From Microbacterium sp. LWO12-1.2 (GTDB lineage: Bacteria; Actinomycetota; Actinomycetes; Actinomycetales; Microbacteriaceae): DNA of 64,000 nt. Positions 1-8,826 of this stretch are shown here, piece by piece (the first letter of the stretch is position 1; each line of letters opens with the position of its first letter). The stretch spans positions 868,001 through 932,000 of the forward strand of contig NZ_JBEGII010000001.1 in NCBI RefSeq assembly GCF_040675875.1. The letters run 5' to 3'. The position numbers and the translations under genes were made by a program. Below the pieces are notes generated by a model, which ran no database searches, was not told the DNA's origin, and worked only from the letters and a program-made list of their open reading frames with translations.

Positions 1-1757
1 TCCGGTCTGGACGCTGCCCGCTCTGCCATGGCACCGGTCTTCGCCGCGAAGCCCTGGCTGTGACGTTCGCCGGCCGGACGATCGCTGAACTCAATGCGCT
101 CCCGATGGCCGAACTCGCCGAAGTACTGCGGCCCACCACACAGCTCACCGATGCCGTCCCTGCACTGCCGACGACTCTCTCCGGGGAGCGCACCGATGTC
201 GCGGTCGCGCTCACCACGGACCTCCTGGAACGCATCACCGTTCTCACAGACCTCGGACTCGGCTACCTCGGGCTCGGTCGCGTGACGACGACGCTCTCAC
301 CCGGCGAGATGCAGAGGCTGCGGCTCGCGACGCAACTGAGGTCGGGGCTCTTCGGCGTCATCTACGTCCTCGATGAGCCGTCCGCCGGTCTGCACCCTGC
401 CGATGCGGAGCCCCTGCTCGAGGTCCTGGACCAGCTCAAGCGCTCGGGCAACTCCGTCTTCGTGGTCGAACACAACATGGATATCGTCCGACACGCCGAT
501 TGGATCGTCGATGTCGGACCCGGGGCCGGTGAAGGCGGCGGTGAGGTGCTCTACAGCGGTGCGGTCGAGGGGCTCGCGGCCGTCGAGTCGTCCGTGACGC
601 GACCGTTCCTGTTCTCCGCGCACGGTGAGGTCGCCGAGAGCCGTCGCTCTGTGCGCGTCCCGGCCGCCTGGGTCACGATCGAAGGCATCACGGTGCATAA
701 CCTCACCGACGTCGACGTCGCCGTCCCCGTGGGGGCCTTCGTCGCCGTCACCGGGGTGTCGGGGTCGGGCAAGTCGACGCTCGTGAGCCGCGTGCTCCGC
801 GACGTCGTGCGCGATCATCTGCGTTCGGACGGCGATGTCTTCGCCGAGGATCCGGACGACGATGCGACGTCGACCGCTGTTCCCGAAGACGGAGGGGGAT
901 TCGCCGAGGCGACGACATCCGATATCGGCGCTGACGCGCTCTTCTTCCGGCGTGCGACGGGCCTGGAGCACTTCGATCGGCTGGTACGCGTCGATCAGAA
1001 GCCCATCGGACGCACGCCGCGATCGAATCTCGCCACCTACACGGGCATGTTCGACGCGGTCCGCGCGGTCTTCGCCCGCACCGACCTCGCGAGGGAGCGC
1101 GGCTATACGGCAGGACGGTTCTCGTTCAACGTCGCCGGCGGACGCTGCGAGACCTGCCTGGGTGAGGGCTTCGTGTCGGTGGAGCTGCTCTTCCTCCCCG
1201 GCAGCTACGGACGCTGCCCCACCTGCCACGGCGCGCGGTACAACGCGGAGACGCTCGAGATCAGGTTCGAGGGCAAGACGATCGCGGACGTTCTCGCGCT
1301 GACGGTCGAGCAGGCGTCGGAGTTCCTCGCCGCCGTTCCCGCGGCAGCGCGCAGCCTGCGCGCTCTCCTCGACGTCGGACTCGGCTACCTGCGTCTCGGC
1401 CAGCCGGCGACGGAGCTGTCGGGCGGCGAGGCGCAACGGATCAAGCTGGCGACCGAGCTGCAGCGGATGCAGCGCGGTCACACGCTCTACCTGCTGGATG
1501 AGCCGACGACGGGTCTGCATCCCGCCGACGTGCGACTGTTGCTCGCCCAGCTGCAGTCGCTCGTCGATGCCGGCAACACGGTCGTGGTCGTCGAGCATGA
1601 GATGGATGTCGTCGCGGCCGCGGACTGGGTGATCGACCTCGGTCCTTCCGGGGGAGACGCCGGAGGACGCATCGTCGCCTCGGGGACTCCGGACGCGATC
1701 GCGAATGATCCCGCCAGTCGTACCGGTCCGTATCTGGCCGCGCGGCTCCCGCGATGA
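1..1757 (+). CDS. UvrA-like ABC ATPase, 3' part (gene starts before the window)
   Basis: C-terminal two thirds of a UvrA-family tandem ABC ATPase; the frame is open to the left edge and encodes a CPLCHGTG zinc knuckle before the first in-window start at 60. It contains the first signature in a weakened form ([14 protein letters not shown]) with [10 protein letters not shown], then a second Walker A (GVSGSGKST), a second zinc module (CETC...CPTC), [15 protein letters not shown] and [11 protein letters not shown]. The full gene would be shorter than housekeeping uvrA (about 950 residues), so a UvrA2 or DrrC-type paralogue is likely. DrrC-type proteins protect against DNA-intercalating drugs; that role is inference here. 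A hairpin terminator follows 13 nt after the stop. Confidence 0.85.
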   Translation, partial: RSGRCPLCHGTGLRREALAVTFAGRTIAELNALPMAELAEVLRPTTQLTDAVPALPTTLSGERTDVAVALTTDLLERITVLTDLGLGYLGLGRVTTTLSPGEMQRLRLATQLRSGLFGVIYVLDEPSAGLHPADAEPLLEVLDQLKRSGNSVFVVEHNMDIVRHADWIVDVGPGAGEGGGEVLYSGAVEGLAAVESSVTRPFLFSAHGEVAESRRSVRVPAAWVTIEGITVHNLTDVDVAVPVGAFVAVTGVSGSGKSTLVSRVLRDVVRDHLRSDGDVFAEDPDDDATSTAVPEDGGGFAEATTSDIGADALFFRRATGLEHFDRLVRVDQKPIGRTPRSNLATYTGMFDAVRAVFARTDLARERGYTAGRFSFNVAGGRCETCLGEGFVSVELLFLPGSYGRCPTCHGARYNAETLEIRFEGKTIADVLALTVEQASEFLAAVPAAARSLRALLDVGLGYLRLGQPATELSGGEAQRIKLATELQRMQRGHTLYLLDEPTTGLHPADVRLLLAQLQSLVDAGNTVVVVEHEMDVVAAADWVIDLGPSGGDAGGRIVASGTPDAIANDPASRTGPYLAARLPR

Positions 1758-1768
1758 CGGCGCCCTGG

Positions 1769-1811
1769 ATATGAAGAAGGACCGTCCTCACGGACGGTCC
1801 TTCTTCATGTG
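1769..1811. repeat. Left copy of perfect 43-bp direct repeat (putative attL) carrying a terminator hairpin
   Basis: Identical base for base to 8827-8869, 7058 bp away. One mismatch further on, the match continues to 1816. The core (1771-1808) is a 17-bp perfect inverted repeat with a TCAC loop. The two copies bracket all the accessory genes, as expected for the ends of an inserted element. Confidence 0.7.
1771..1808. terminator. Bidirectional hairpin terminator behind the UvrA-like gene
   Basis: The arms ATGAAGAAGGACCGTCC and GGACGGTCCTTCTTCAT pair perfectly over 17 bp with loop TCAC. There is no U-run, as is common in actinobacteria. It begins 13 nt after the stop of the UvrA-like gene. Confidence 0.75.
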
Positions 1812-2035
1812 AGTGTGGGTTGTACGCGGAAGGTGTCTTGCCGCGTGATTCCGGGGCGGATCTATGCACGAGTCGAGTCCGATCCTCCAACGCCAGTGAG
1901 CCAATCCTCTAATTCGGCAGACTTGGCTGGAACGGGGCGGATCGACACCCACCCTGCCACTGCACAGACATCGAGCAGCCGGGCCAAGGGACGACCAGGA
2001 TGCACCAGCGCGGATCACTGGGCATCAACGCTGCA
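1812..2035. other. Non-coding left end of the island
   Basis: About 220 bp between the left repeat and the stop of the HNH-like gene. Neither strand gives a convincing protein, and I see no integrase remnant, RNA gene or repeat beyond short chance matches. Confidence 0.4.
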
Positions 2036-2887
2036 TCAACGGGGCGCCCACTGTGCGCTCGCTGGCCTCACGAGTGACGTGTAGTTGCCATTCAGCGGAG
2101 CGAGTCGCTGGAGATAGTGTTCTGGTGGCCGCGGGTAGGGCTCCTCGGGTTCACCGAACGCGAGCCCATCTTTCTGTCCGAGCAGTCTCGCTTCCTCATA
2201 GGTCAACGCCCGGCCGCGGAACCCGAGGTCCACGCCTCTCGGGAGTGGCGAGATGAGCTGGGCCTTCCGGTGCGATCTTCGGACGACGGCCGCCGCGATT
2301 CGATTGGCAAGTGGAGCGTAGCCCGACTCTGGTAGAACGACGAGTGCGAACAGTCTGCCCATAGTCCAGCTGACGAGATGTGCGAAGGACTCTCCATCGA
2401 ACGTAAGGGCGGAGTGACGCCCTCCGACAAGTGCTGGCTCAGCAACGCTGCCGACGAAAACTCTGACTCCGAGTGGAACCCGTCGAGATCGATACAAGTC
2501 GCTGAAGAGCTCCCTCGGATAGCCGTTCTGATTTCTGTGACCCCACGTGTAGACCAGCGCAGCGCGAGTGAGGTGTAGAGCCACGGGAAGGACCGATTCC
2601 GCCGGTAGGTCATGTTGACGACCGGTCGCGAAGGGGATGAGGTAGTGGCTCGCCTCTTCGTCAATGTCCTTCAGCCAGGAGCCGTTACAGGACTTGCACA
2701 CTCCGTCCCACTTCATGTCGAAAGGTGAACGATTGTTGACTCGCCTCGGCTTGAACGATCCATCGGTCGACATCGTGTCCAGCATCACCAGTGGGACGTC
2801 GAAGTACTTCTCCCAAGAGTCGGGCAGCCAATGCTCGGCGCTGGACTCGCCATCGCCGTTAAGGCAGAAGGGGCATGGTGACTTCAC
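2036..2887 (-). CDS. HNH-like zinc-finger nuclease candidate (283 aa)
   Basis: Begins with GTG at 2887. The N-terminus has C5-x2-C8, then E18-H19-W-L-P, and later C64-x2-C67-N68-G. This CxxC...EH.LP...CxxCN layout is that of treble-clef HNH endonuclease domains, where the His is catalytic and the cysteines hold zinc. The remaining ~200 residues are not recognised. No Shine-Dalgarno is visible; instead TATCGT lies exactly 6 bp before the GTG, so the mRNA should be leaderless. It is divergent from the lipoprotein-SIR2 pair, and base composition looks less GC-rich than the flanks. A nuclease role in defence or restriction is inference; a zinc-binding non-catalytic protein is also possible. Confidence 0.6.
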   Translation of the reverse strand: MKSPCPFCLNGDGESSAEHWLPDSWEKYFDVPLVMLDTMSTDGSFKPRRVNNRSPFDMKWDGVCKSCNGSWLKDIDEEASHYLIPFATGRQHDLPAESVLPVALHLTRAALVYTWGHRNQNGYPRELFSDLYRSRRVPLGVRVFVGSVAEPALVGGRHSALTFDGESFAHLVSWTMGRLFALVVLPESGYAPLANRIAAAVVRRSHRKAQLISPLPRGVDLGFRGRALTYEEARLLGQKDGLAFGEPEEPYPRPPEHYLQRLAPLNGNYTSLVRPASAQWAPR

Positions 2888-2893
2888 CAGCTC

Positions 2894-2899
2894 ACGATA
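2894..2899 (-). promoter_or_regulatory. -10 element of the HNH-like gene (leaderless)
   Basis: TATCGT on the minus strand, followed by 6 nt (GAGCTG) and the GTG start at 2887. The spacing puts the transcription start on the start codon. Confidence 0.5.
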
Positions 2900-3016
2900 G
2901 CGACAGATCTGGCAGGGCCCTAGGTAACTGCCATGTTCAACGAGAACAGCGGACCCGGGCTCAGGCGCCTCAGATGTTGCCTCCGTGCCTCACGCGATAT
3001 CGGAATCCGAATCGTC

Positions 3017-3022
3017 TACTAT
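3017..3022 (+). promoter_or_regulatory. -10 element of the lipoprotein-SIR2 operon
   Basis: TACTAT, 9 nt before the ATG at 3032, with no Shine-Dalgarno between them. The predicted transcript has a leader of only a few bases. Confidence 0.45.
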
Positions 3023-3031
3023 GCTGACCGC

Positions 3032-3535
3032 ATGAATCTGGGGGGATGCGGCGCTTTGGCCGCCATCGTGGTCGCGTGCGCGCTGCTCGCAGCAGGCTGT
3101 TCATCATCGGCACCGAACCCTGAGTCGTTGCCGTCGGACGAACCGGCGTCGGCGCTCACGCCGACGCCGAGACCCACCCCACCTTCGGACACCGACGGCG
3201 ATGGCGTGCTCGACTCGATGGACGACTTCCCCGACGATCCGACCCGCACGAAGCAGCTCTACTACGCGTCTGGCGATCCCGTTGTCGCCGGCTACCCGTT
3301 GGTCGTCGACACCACGCAGTTGGATTACCGGCTGGCGAACTGGATCAAGACGCCACAGGCCGTGGCGCTCGCACCAGGGGTGTACGCCGGCTACAACCCA
3401 GCGGTCACCGACCTCGCCGTCTACCTGGAGACGAACACCGGAGATGGTGACTGCGCCGTTCGGGAGATGTACCAGTTCGGTGGAGGCGCCTGCTGGGACG
3501 GCGTCTTGGCGTCACCGGCAGAACCCACCCAATAG
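3032..3535 (+). CDS. Secreted lipoprotein with calcium-loop-like motif
   Basis: 167 residues. A lipoprotein signal peptide ends in the lipobox L-A-A-G-C23, followed by a Ser/Pro/Thr-rich linker. Residues 53-70 read DTDGDGVLDSMDDFPDDP, the acidic DxDxDG pattern of thrombospondin-type-3/EF-hand-like calcium loops. The C-terminal ~95 residues hold two Cys (DGDC...GGACWDG) that could form a disulphide and are not recognised. The ATG at 3032 is chosen because it gives a standard signal peptide; the frame is open further upstream. It lies 25 nt before the SIR2 gene in the same direction, so the two are probably co-transcribed. A surface-exposed partner for a cytoplasmic SIR2 effector would be unusual. 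Confidence 0.7.
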   Translation: MNLGGCGALAAIVVACALLAAGCSSSAPNPESLPSDEPASALTPTPRPTPPSDTDGDGVLDSMDDFPDDPTRTKQLYYASGDPVVAGYPLVVDTTQLDYRLANWIKTPQAVALAPGVYAGYNPAVTDLAVYLETNTGDGDCAVREMYQFGGGACWDGVLASPAEPTQ

Positions 3536-3560
3536 CCTCAATACCGATGTCGAGGATTCC

Positions 3561-6500
3561 ATGAAGATCACCCCAGGTGTCGAGCTCCCCGAGGAGCTTC
3601 TCACCGCAGCCCGGGCGGGTGAACTGGTGCTATTTGTCGGCGCCGGCGCATCGATGGGCGGGAAGTCCGGTCTACCGGACTTCAATGAGCTCGCTCGGCA
3701 AGTCGCGAACAGAGTCGGCCGCGTCTTCGACGGCGACGAACCGGCCGACGCGTTCCTTGGCAGACTTTCGAATGAATTCCCCCAGGTGCGCGGCATCGCG
3801 CGCGACATCATCGCACGCCCTTCGTCCTCCGCGAACGACACACACCGAGGGATTGCTCGCCTAGCAGCGGCGACTTCTGCCTCCGTCGTCACGACCAACT
3901 ATGACGAGCACATCACGACAGCAGCAGCAGCTGAGGACCTCGTGCTGGGGGAGACCTTCAATGCTCCGGCGGTGCCTCTCGCGCGTAGTTTTCGCGGCGT
4001 GGTTCACCTTCATGGGGCAGTGTCCCGACCAACTGACGACCTCGTCCTGACGGACGCAGACTTTGGTCGCGCCTACCTTACCGACGGTTGGGCGAGACGA
4101 TTCGTGCAGGATCTCTTCACCAACCGAACTGTTCTGTTCATCGGTTACAGCCACAACGACGTGGTTGTCACGTACCTCGCGCGAGGCCTCCCCCCGAACA
4201 CTCGTCGATTCGTGCTCACTGACAAGCCTGAGAACCCGCGGTGGAACGATCTTCGGATCGAAGCGATTGGGTATTTGTCTGCTGACGACCACAAGGCTCT
4301 GCCCGAAGCCCTGGACGCATGGGCGACTCTCCAGCGAATGGGCCACCTGGATCATCACGAACGAGTCCGTTCTATCGTTCAGGGCGGCCCACCTAAGATC
4401 CCCGACGAGGCTGACTACCTCGCGTATGCCATCACCGTCCCGTCCGGCGTGCGCGCGTTCGCCAGGTCCGCCACCGGTCCCGAGTGGCTACGTTGGGCGG
4501 AGACGCAGCCACCGTTCCAACAATTGTTCGACCCTGGCATTGAAATGTCCGAAAGCGGGCGAGTGCTCACCGGGTGGTTCTCGGAAACCTACGCCATGGA
4601 ACCCGCCCGAGCCGATCTCGCGATGCGAGTGCTCGCCCGACATGGACCACTCGTCAACCCATACCTTCGATACGAACTCAGCATTCGCAGCGCCAGGATG
4701 CCGCAGGAGCACTCGCGTCTCGCGCGGCAGTGGGCGCTCATCGTCTCAGCCGCAATGAGCACAGCCCACCGAACGCGCGAGTTCTGGTTCCAGACGCACG
4801 GACATGACGACCTATCGTCATCAGAGCTCCTTCCTTTCGTGCGCGAGGCCGTCGCTGCACGCCTCACCCTGGCCGAAGAGAGGTCATGGTTTTCCCAGGA
4901 AGGCACGGACGAGTCGACGCGATTGAAGTTCGGCATAGCGTGGATTGGCGACAAATCCGACATGGGCCGCCTACTGGAGCGCGTCCGGGCGGACCTCGTT
5001 CCTGTCGCTGCGCAGGTAGTTCAGGTACTGGAACAAGCCATCGCCAATGCGTACGAGATCCTTGACGCATTCGATGAGGACCACTTCGACAGTTGGTCCT
5101 TTCGTCGCTCAGCCATCGAACCGCACGCCCAGGACGAACACCGCGACATCGAGGACGAGCTCATAGATACTCTTCGCGACGCGGCCTCCATACAACAGCG
5201 CGTAGATGCATCGATTCGACCACGGTGGCTTTCTAGCCCACACGATCTACTTCGCCGACTCGCCGTTCACCTGTTGAGGGAAGATGAAGCCCGCACCGCG
5301 AACCAGAAGATCGAGGAGCTTCTTCAAGGACCGGGCGTCTATGACCGCCACCTCAAGCACGAAGTCTTCACGCTCGTCGCGTCGACCGCGGCCGACCTCG
5401 ACGACACCGCCAGAGGTAAGTTCCTGGCCGCTGTGCTCGAAGGGCCGCCCGCGTTCAACACGGACGAAGAAACCAACGCTCGTCTCCGTGAACGTGTGAT
5501 GTTCGACCTACTCGAATGGACCTCGAGGCACGTTTCCGGCTGGCAGGAGCTCGAGGCGGAACTCAGCAACATTCGGGCCGGTCGCCCAGAAATCGGCGTC
5601 CGCCCTCACGCCGATTTCGATTCCTGGATGGAGTCCGGCACCTGGGGCGGTAACCAACCGATGGACACGAGCGACTTCGTTGAGCTGGCTCAAAGAGAAA
5701 GCGCCGGAGCCGCAATCCGCGCCCTGATGGATCACGACTTCAGTGAGCGTAACTTCGGCGGCTCCAGCATCTCTGACGCGTGCAAAGTCGTCACGGCAGC
5801 GGTCCGATCTCATCCCGAACTAGGTAGGCCGCTCGTCGATGCCCTGGTTCCTACACCGTTCATGCATCAGCAGGACCTCCTCGCCGCCGTACTCGAGGGC
5901 TGGGAAAACGGGAGCCTTGACGATACCGAGGCGGATGTCGCGGTGACGACAACTGACTCGCTCTATTCACGCGGGGACCTCGTACGACCGACCGCACGCC
6001 TCTGCCTCTCGCTGGTGAACCGCGAGACCGGCAGTAGACCAGAGCCCTTGCTCACCCTGACCGACAAACTCATCAACTCGATCTGGACCGACGAAGCAGG
6101 ACAGTATGAGACTGGCTCGTGGACCGACCCCCTTACTGAGGCCCTAAACACTTGGCCGGGAGCATACGCCCAGTACTGGTTGCATCGGATCAGCCTTCGC
6201 TGGCGAATGAGCGAGAATTGGAATGGGTTCAGCGACGACGAGAAAGCCAGCCTCGACTCGATCCTCAATGACTTCGGGCCGGTCCATCGGCCAGCACTGG
6301 CTATCCTCGCCACCGACCTCCGTTTCCTTTTCGCCTCAGACGAAGCTTTCGTCACGTCGAAGGTGTTCCCGCTGTTTGACCCAACGGTCGGTGGTGACCG
6401 TGCAGCGCTGATGTGGAGTGCCTTCCTCCATAGCCCTCGAGTCGACGACGCACTTCTCGACGCAGGATTCTGGGAGGTCCTTATCCGAGGGCGCGCTGCG

Positions 6501-7103
6501 TACGGCGGGGCTGCACAGCGTGCCTCCGGTCAGCAGTATTGGAGACTGATAGCTGCCGCGTCGATCTACTCCTCAGCTCAGGCCGTCGACCGATCTGCAC
6601 TGCTCCAGCAACTCTCGTTGCCCGCCGACCAGCCGGATCTTCTTCGTCTCCTTGAAGCACTTCGGGCAGAGGTATCTGACCTAGAGCTTGACCGACGTCC
6701 GACCGCTTGGGGATGGATCCAGACTGAGTGGAAGGCGCGTGTCGACTCCAGCAGCGGAGGTCAGTCTCCAGAGGAACGCGCGGCGTGGGGTGACCTCGGA
6801 CTCGCCCTCGGCGAACTTGCGCCTCAGTCGCTCATTGTTAGCGCGACCGCTCCTGGCCCGCTGTCGCGCAACAGCGCGTATTCGGACATTCCCGAGCCGG
6901 TACTGCGCGCTCACGCTGAGGAGTTCGTGCGTGATGCCACCCGTCGCGGTCAGTTCACGACAACTGCTGACTGGTCTGTTCAACACGAGCTCAGCTCCCT
7001 GTTTGCCGTCGTTGGCTCCCTAACCCCACCAAAGGTGCAGCGAGCCTTTGCTGAGGTCGCCGTGGGCTTGGGAATTCATCAAGCCGCGAGTTGGACTACG
7101 TAG
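3561..7103 (+). CDS. SIR2-domain protein with very long helical C-terminus; candidate antiphage NADase
   Basis: 1180 residues. The N-terminal ~250 residues form a SIR2-like domain: GAGAS at 27-31 (NAD-binding loop), TTNYD at 111-115, HLHG with candidate catalytic His151, LVLTDADF and FIGYSHND at 193-200. The remaining ~900 residues are mostly helical, have no membrane segments, and resemble the DUF4020-type or repeat-like C-termini of defence-associated sirtuins; that match is from memory. In such proteins (DSR1, DSR2, ThsA-type) SIR2 depletes NAD+ after phage sensing. The ATG at 3561 is preceded by GAGGA. The gene sits in the island downstream of a lipoprotein. Function as abortive-infection defence is inference from family and context. 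Confidence 0.8.
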   Translation: MKITPGVELPEELLTAARAGELVLFVGAGASMGGKSGLPDFNELARQVANRVGRVFDGDEPADAFLGRLSNEFPQVRGIARDIIARPSSSANDTHRGIARLAAATSASVVTTNYDEHITTAAAAEDLVLGETFNAPAVPLARSFRGVVHLHGAVSRPTDDLVLTDADFGRAYLTDGWARRFVQDLFTNRTVLFIGYSHNDVVVTYLARGLPPNTRRFVLTDKPENPRWNDLRIEAIGYLSADDHKALPEALDAWATLQRMGHLDHHERVRSIVQGGPPKIPDEADYLAYAITVPSGVRAFARSATGPEWLRWAETQPPFQQLFDPGIEMSESGRVLTGWFSETYAMEPARADLAMRVLARHGPLVNPYLRYELSIRSARMPQEHSRLARQWALIVSAAMSTAHRTREFWFQTHGHDDLSSSELLPFVREAVAARLTLAEERSWFSQEGTDESTRLKFGIAWIGDKSDMGRLLERVRADLVPVAAQVVQVLEQAIANAYEILDAFDEDHFDSWSFRRSAIEPHAQDEHRDIEDELIDTLRDAASIQQRVDASIRPRWLSSPHDLLRRLAVHLLREDEARTANQKIEELLQGPGVYDRHLKHEVFTLVASTAADLDDTARGKFLAAVLEGPPAFNTDEETNARLRERVMFDLLEWTSRHVSGWQELEAELSNIRAGRPEIGVRPHADFDSWMESGTWGGNQPMDTSDFVELAQRESAGAAIRALMDHDFSERNFGGSSISDACKVVTAAVRSHPELGRPLVDALVPTPFMHQQDLLAAVLEGWENGSLDDTEADVAVTTTDSLYSRGDLVRPTARLCLSLVNRETGSRPEPLLTLTDKLINSIWTDEAGQYETGSWTDPLTEALNTWPGAYAQYWLHRISLRWRMSENWNGFSDDEKASLDSILNDFGPVHRPALAILATDLRFLFASDEAFVTSKVFPLFDPTVGGDRAALMWSAFLHSPRVDDALLDAGFWEVLIRGRAAYGGAAQRASGQQYWRLIAAASIYSSAQAVDRSALLQQLSLPADQPDLLRLLEALRAEVSDLELDRRPTAWGWIQTEWKARVDSSSGGQSPEERAAWGDLGLALGELAPQSLIVSATAPGPLSRNSAYSDIPEPVLRAHAEEFVRDATRRGQFTTTADWSVQHELSSLFAVVGSLTPPKVQRAFAEVAVGLGIHQAASWTT

Positions 7104-7215
7104 TTGCAAGCACTGCCGCTGAATGCTCGTCGTTGTCCTCATCATGAACGGCTGCTGCACGGGAGGATGCTGTGGTTAGAACTGACCGACGAGATATCAC
7201 AATCGGGCACTGCGG

Positions 7216-7221
7216 TACGTT
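7216..7221 (+). promoter_or_regulatory. -10 element of the GIY-YIG gene (leaderless)
   Basis: TACGTT, then 6 nt (GAGCAC) and the ATG at 7228. No Shine-Dalgarno is present. Confidence 0.5.
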
Positions 7222-7227
7222 GAGCAC

Positions 7228-8745
7228 ATGACCAGCGACGTCGTGGAGGCCGGTTGGCATCCAGATCCTTCGGGACAGTTCGAGCAACGTTATTGGAACG
7301 GCGCCGCTTGGACGGAGCATGTTTTCTCCGGCGGTGTGCAGTCTATTGCTCCGGTCGCCCACAGCCGTGCCGAGGCTCGTGCCCTTCGTGCCCAGGCCTC
7401 GGCCGAGCCGCGCGCCGAACCTGGAGCGGCAGCGGATGCTGTTGGTGAGGCTGGGCCGTCGAACTCAGGCACCGGTAATGCACTGGTTCTGGAGAACATC
7501 CCGCTCGTCGGTGCGCGCAAGCACGCTGAGAAACTGCGCTCAGAGGTCGCACGGCTACAGGGGCTCATCGACCAGTGCGGGCTCCAGGACGTGGCCGCCC
7601 TGGATGACCTGAAGCGCCACCTGAACCAGGAAGTCGATGGCGTGCGCGGGCAGGTCGCAGCCGCCTCGGCGGAGCTTGTATCGCGTCAAGCGGACATCGC
7701 GTCCACGGAGGCATCGCTGCTCGACCTGCGCGGAGCCGTCGAGGTCCAGGAACTCGGCCTCTACGACTACGAGCATCCCGCCGAGGACTCGGTAGCCCTC
7801 GCCACCCAGCTCGAAGCGCTCCGCGCAGATATCAAGATGGCCGTCCGCGCCGGCAGGGCCACGCAGGCGACGAGCAACTTCACCTTCAACAACAGCACGG
7901 CCAAGGGCGCGAAGTTCGTTCGAGACATGTCGAAGCTCATGCTCCGCTCCTACAACGCCGAGGCCGAGAATTGCGTCAAGGCAGTCCGTGCCGGGAACCT
8001 TGCCACCGCTCAGAAGCGCCTCACGACCGCGATGGAGCAGATCGCTCGCCTCGGCACGATGATCGACCTGAGCATCACGTCGTACTTCCACCAGCTTCGT
8101 CTCCGCGAGCTTGAACTCGCCAATCGGCACCTCCGTGCCGTTCAGGAAGAGAAGGAAGCAGATCGCGCGCACCGTGAGGAGCTTCGGGAGCAGCGCAAGG
8201 CGGAGAAGGAACTCGCTGCAGAGAAGGCGCGCCTCGAGAAGGAACGCGGGCACTACGCGAACACCATCGCCGCCCTGGAAGCCAACGGTGATCTCGAAGG
8301 TGCGGAGCGCATGCGAGCGCGCCTCGCTGATGTCGAGCACGCCATCGAGAACGTCGACTACCGAGCAGCGAACATCCGCGCCGGGTACGTGTACGTCATC
8401 AGCAATGTCGGCTCGTTCGGGCCTGACGTGGTGAAGATTGGCCTCACTCGGCGCCTCGAACCCATGGACCGCGTCAACGAACTCGGAGACGCGTCCGTGC
8501 CCTTCCGGTTCGACGTCCACGCCCTGTTCTTCGCCGACGACGCCGTGAGCATCGAGGCGATGCTGCACCAGCACTTCGCGGACCGACGCATCAACCAGAT
8601 CAACCTGCGCCGCGAGTACTTCCGTACCACTCCCACTGAGGTGCGCGAGGCATTGAAGGCGCACTCCGTCGAGCTGCTCGACTTCAAGCTGGAGCCCGCT
8701 GCGGAGGAGTATATGGCGACTCGCGCCTTGCAGGGCAGCCGCTAA
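7228..8745 (+). CDS. DUF2510 / coiled-coil (DUF4041-like) / GIY-YIG (T5orf172-type) protein
   Basis: 505 residues in three parts. Residues about 9-36 (GWHPDPSGQFEQRYWNG) form a DUF2510 module, typical of actinobacterial membrane or secreted proteins but here with no membrane segment. Residues about 90-380 are long coiled coils, with a central stretch resembling DUF4041. Residues 386-490 (GYVYVISN...VVKIGLTRR...HQHF...RREYF) match the T5orf172/Mug113 branch of the GIY-YIG nuclease superfamily. DUF4041-T5orf172 proteins are common in phages and mobile elements. This is the last island gene, on its own leaderless promoter. A nuclease acting on DNA is likely from the fold; its target is unknown. 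Confidence 0.75.
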   Translation: MTSDVVEAGWHPDPSGQFEQRYWNGAAWTEHVFSGGVQSIAPVAHSRAEARALRAQASAEPRAEPGAAADAVGEAGPSNSGTGNALVLENIPLVGARKHAEKLRSEVARLQGLIDQCGLQDVAALDDLKRHLNQEVDGVRGQVAAASAELVSRQADIASTEASLLDLRGAVEVQELGLYDYEHPAEDSVALATQLEALRADIKMAVRAGRATQATSNFTFNNSTAKGAKFVRDMSKLMLRSYNAEAENCVKAVRAGNLATAQKRLTTAMEQIARLGTMIDLSITSYFHQLRLRELELANRHLRAVQEEKEADRAHREELREQRKAEKELAAEKARLEKERGHYANTIAALEANGDLEGAERMRARLADVEHAIENVDYRAANIRAGYVYVISNVGSFGPDVVKIGLTRRLEPMDRVNELGDASVPFRFDVHALFFADDAVSIEAMLHQHFADRRINQINLRREYFRTTPTEVREALKAHSVELLDFKLEPAAEEYMATRALQGSR

Positions 8746-8748
8746 TTC

Positions 8749-8769
8749 TTGTCCAGGGGCTCCTGACAA
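8749..8769 (+). terminator. Weak hairpin after the GIY-YIG gene
   Basis: TTGTC-AGG pairs with CCT-GACAA, with one bulged C and loop GGCT, 4 nt after the stop. No U-run follows, so terminator function is uncertain. Confidence 0.3.
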
Positions 8770-8826
8770 CTGTAGTTACTCACGGCGTCGGCCACGGCGA
8801 AGGAGCGGCAGAGTCGCGTCGCACAC

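Noticed and set aside
1788..2018. Small minus-strand ORF in the left end of the island
   Set aside because: It includes the terminator hairpin as coding sequence, has no start signal and resembles nothing.
3201..3560. N-terminal extension of the SIR2 protein in the same frame
   Set aside because: This stretch overlaps the lipoprotein gene in another frame, reads as Arg/Ser/Thr noise, and the ATG at 3561 has a ribosome-binding site and begins the conserved domain.
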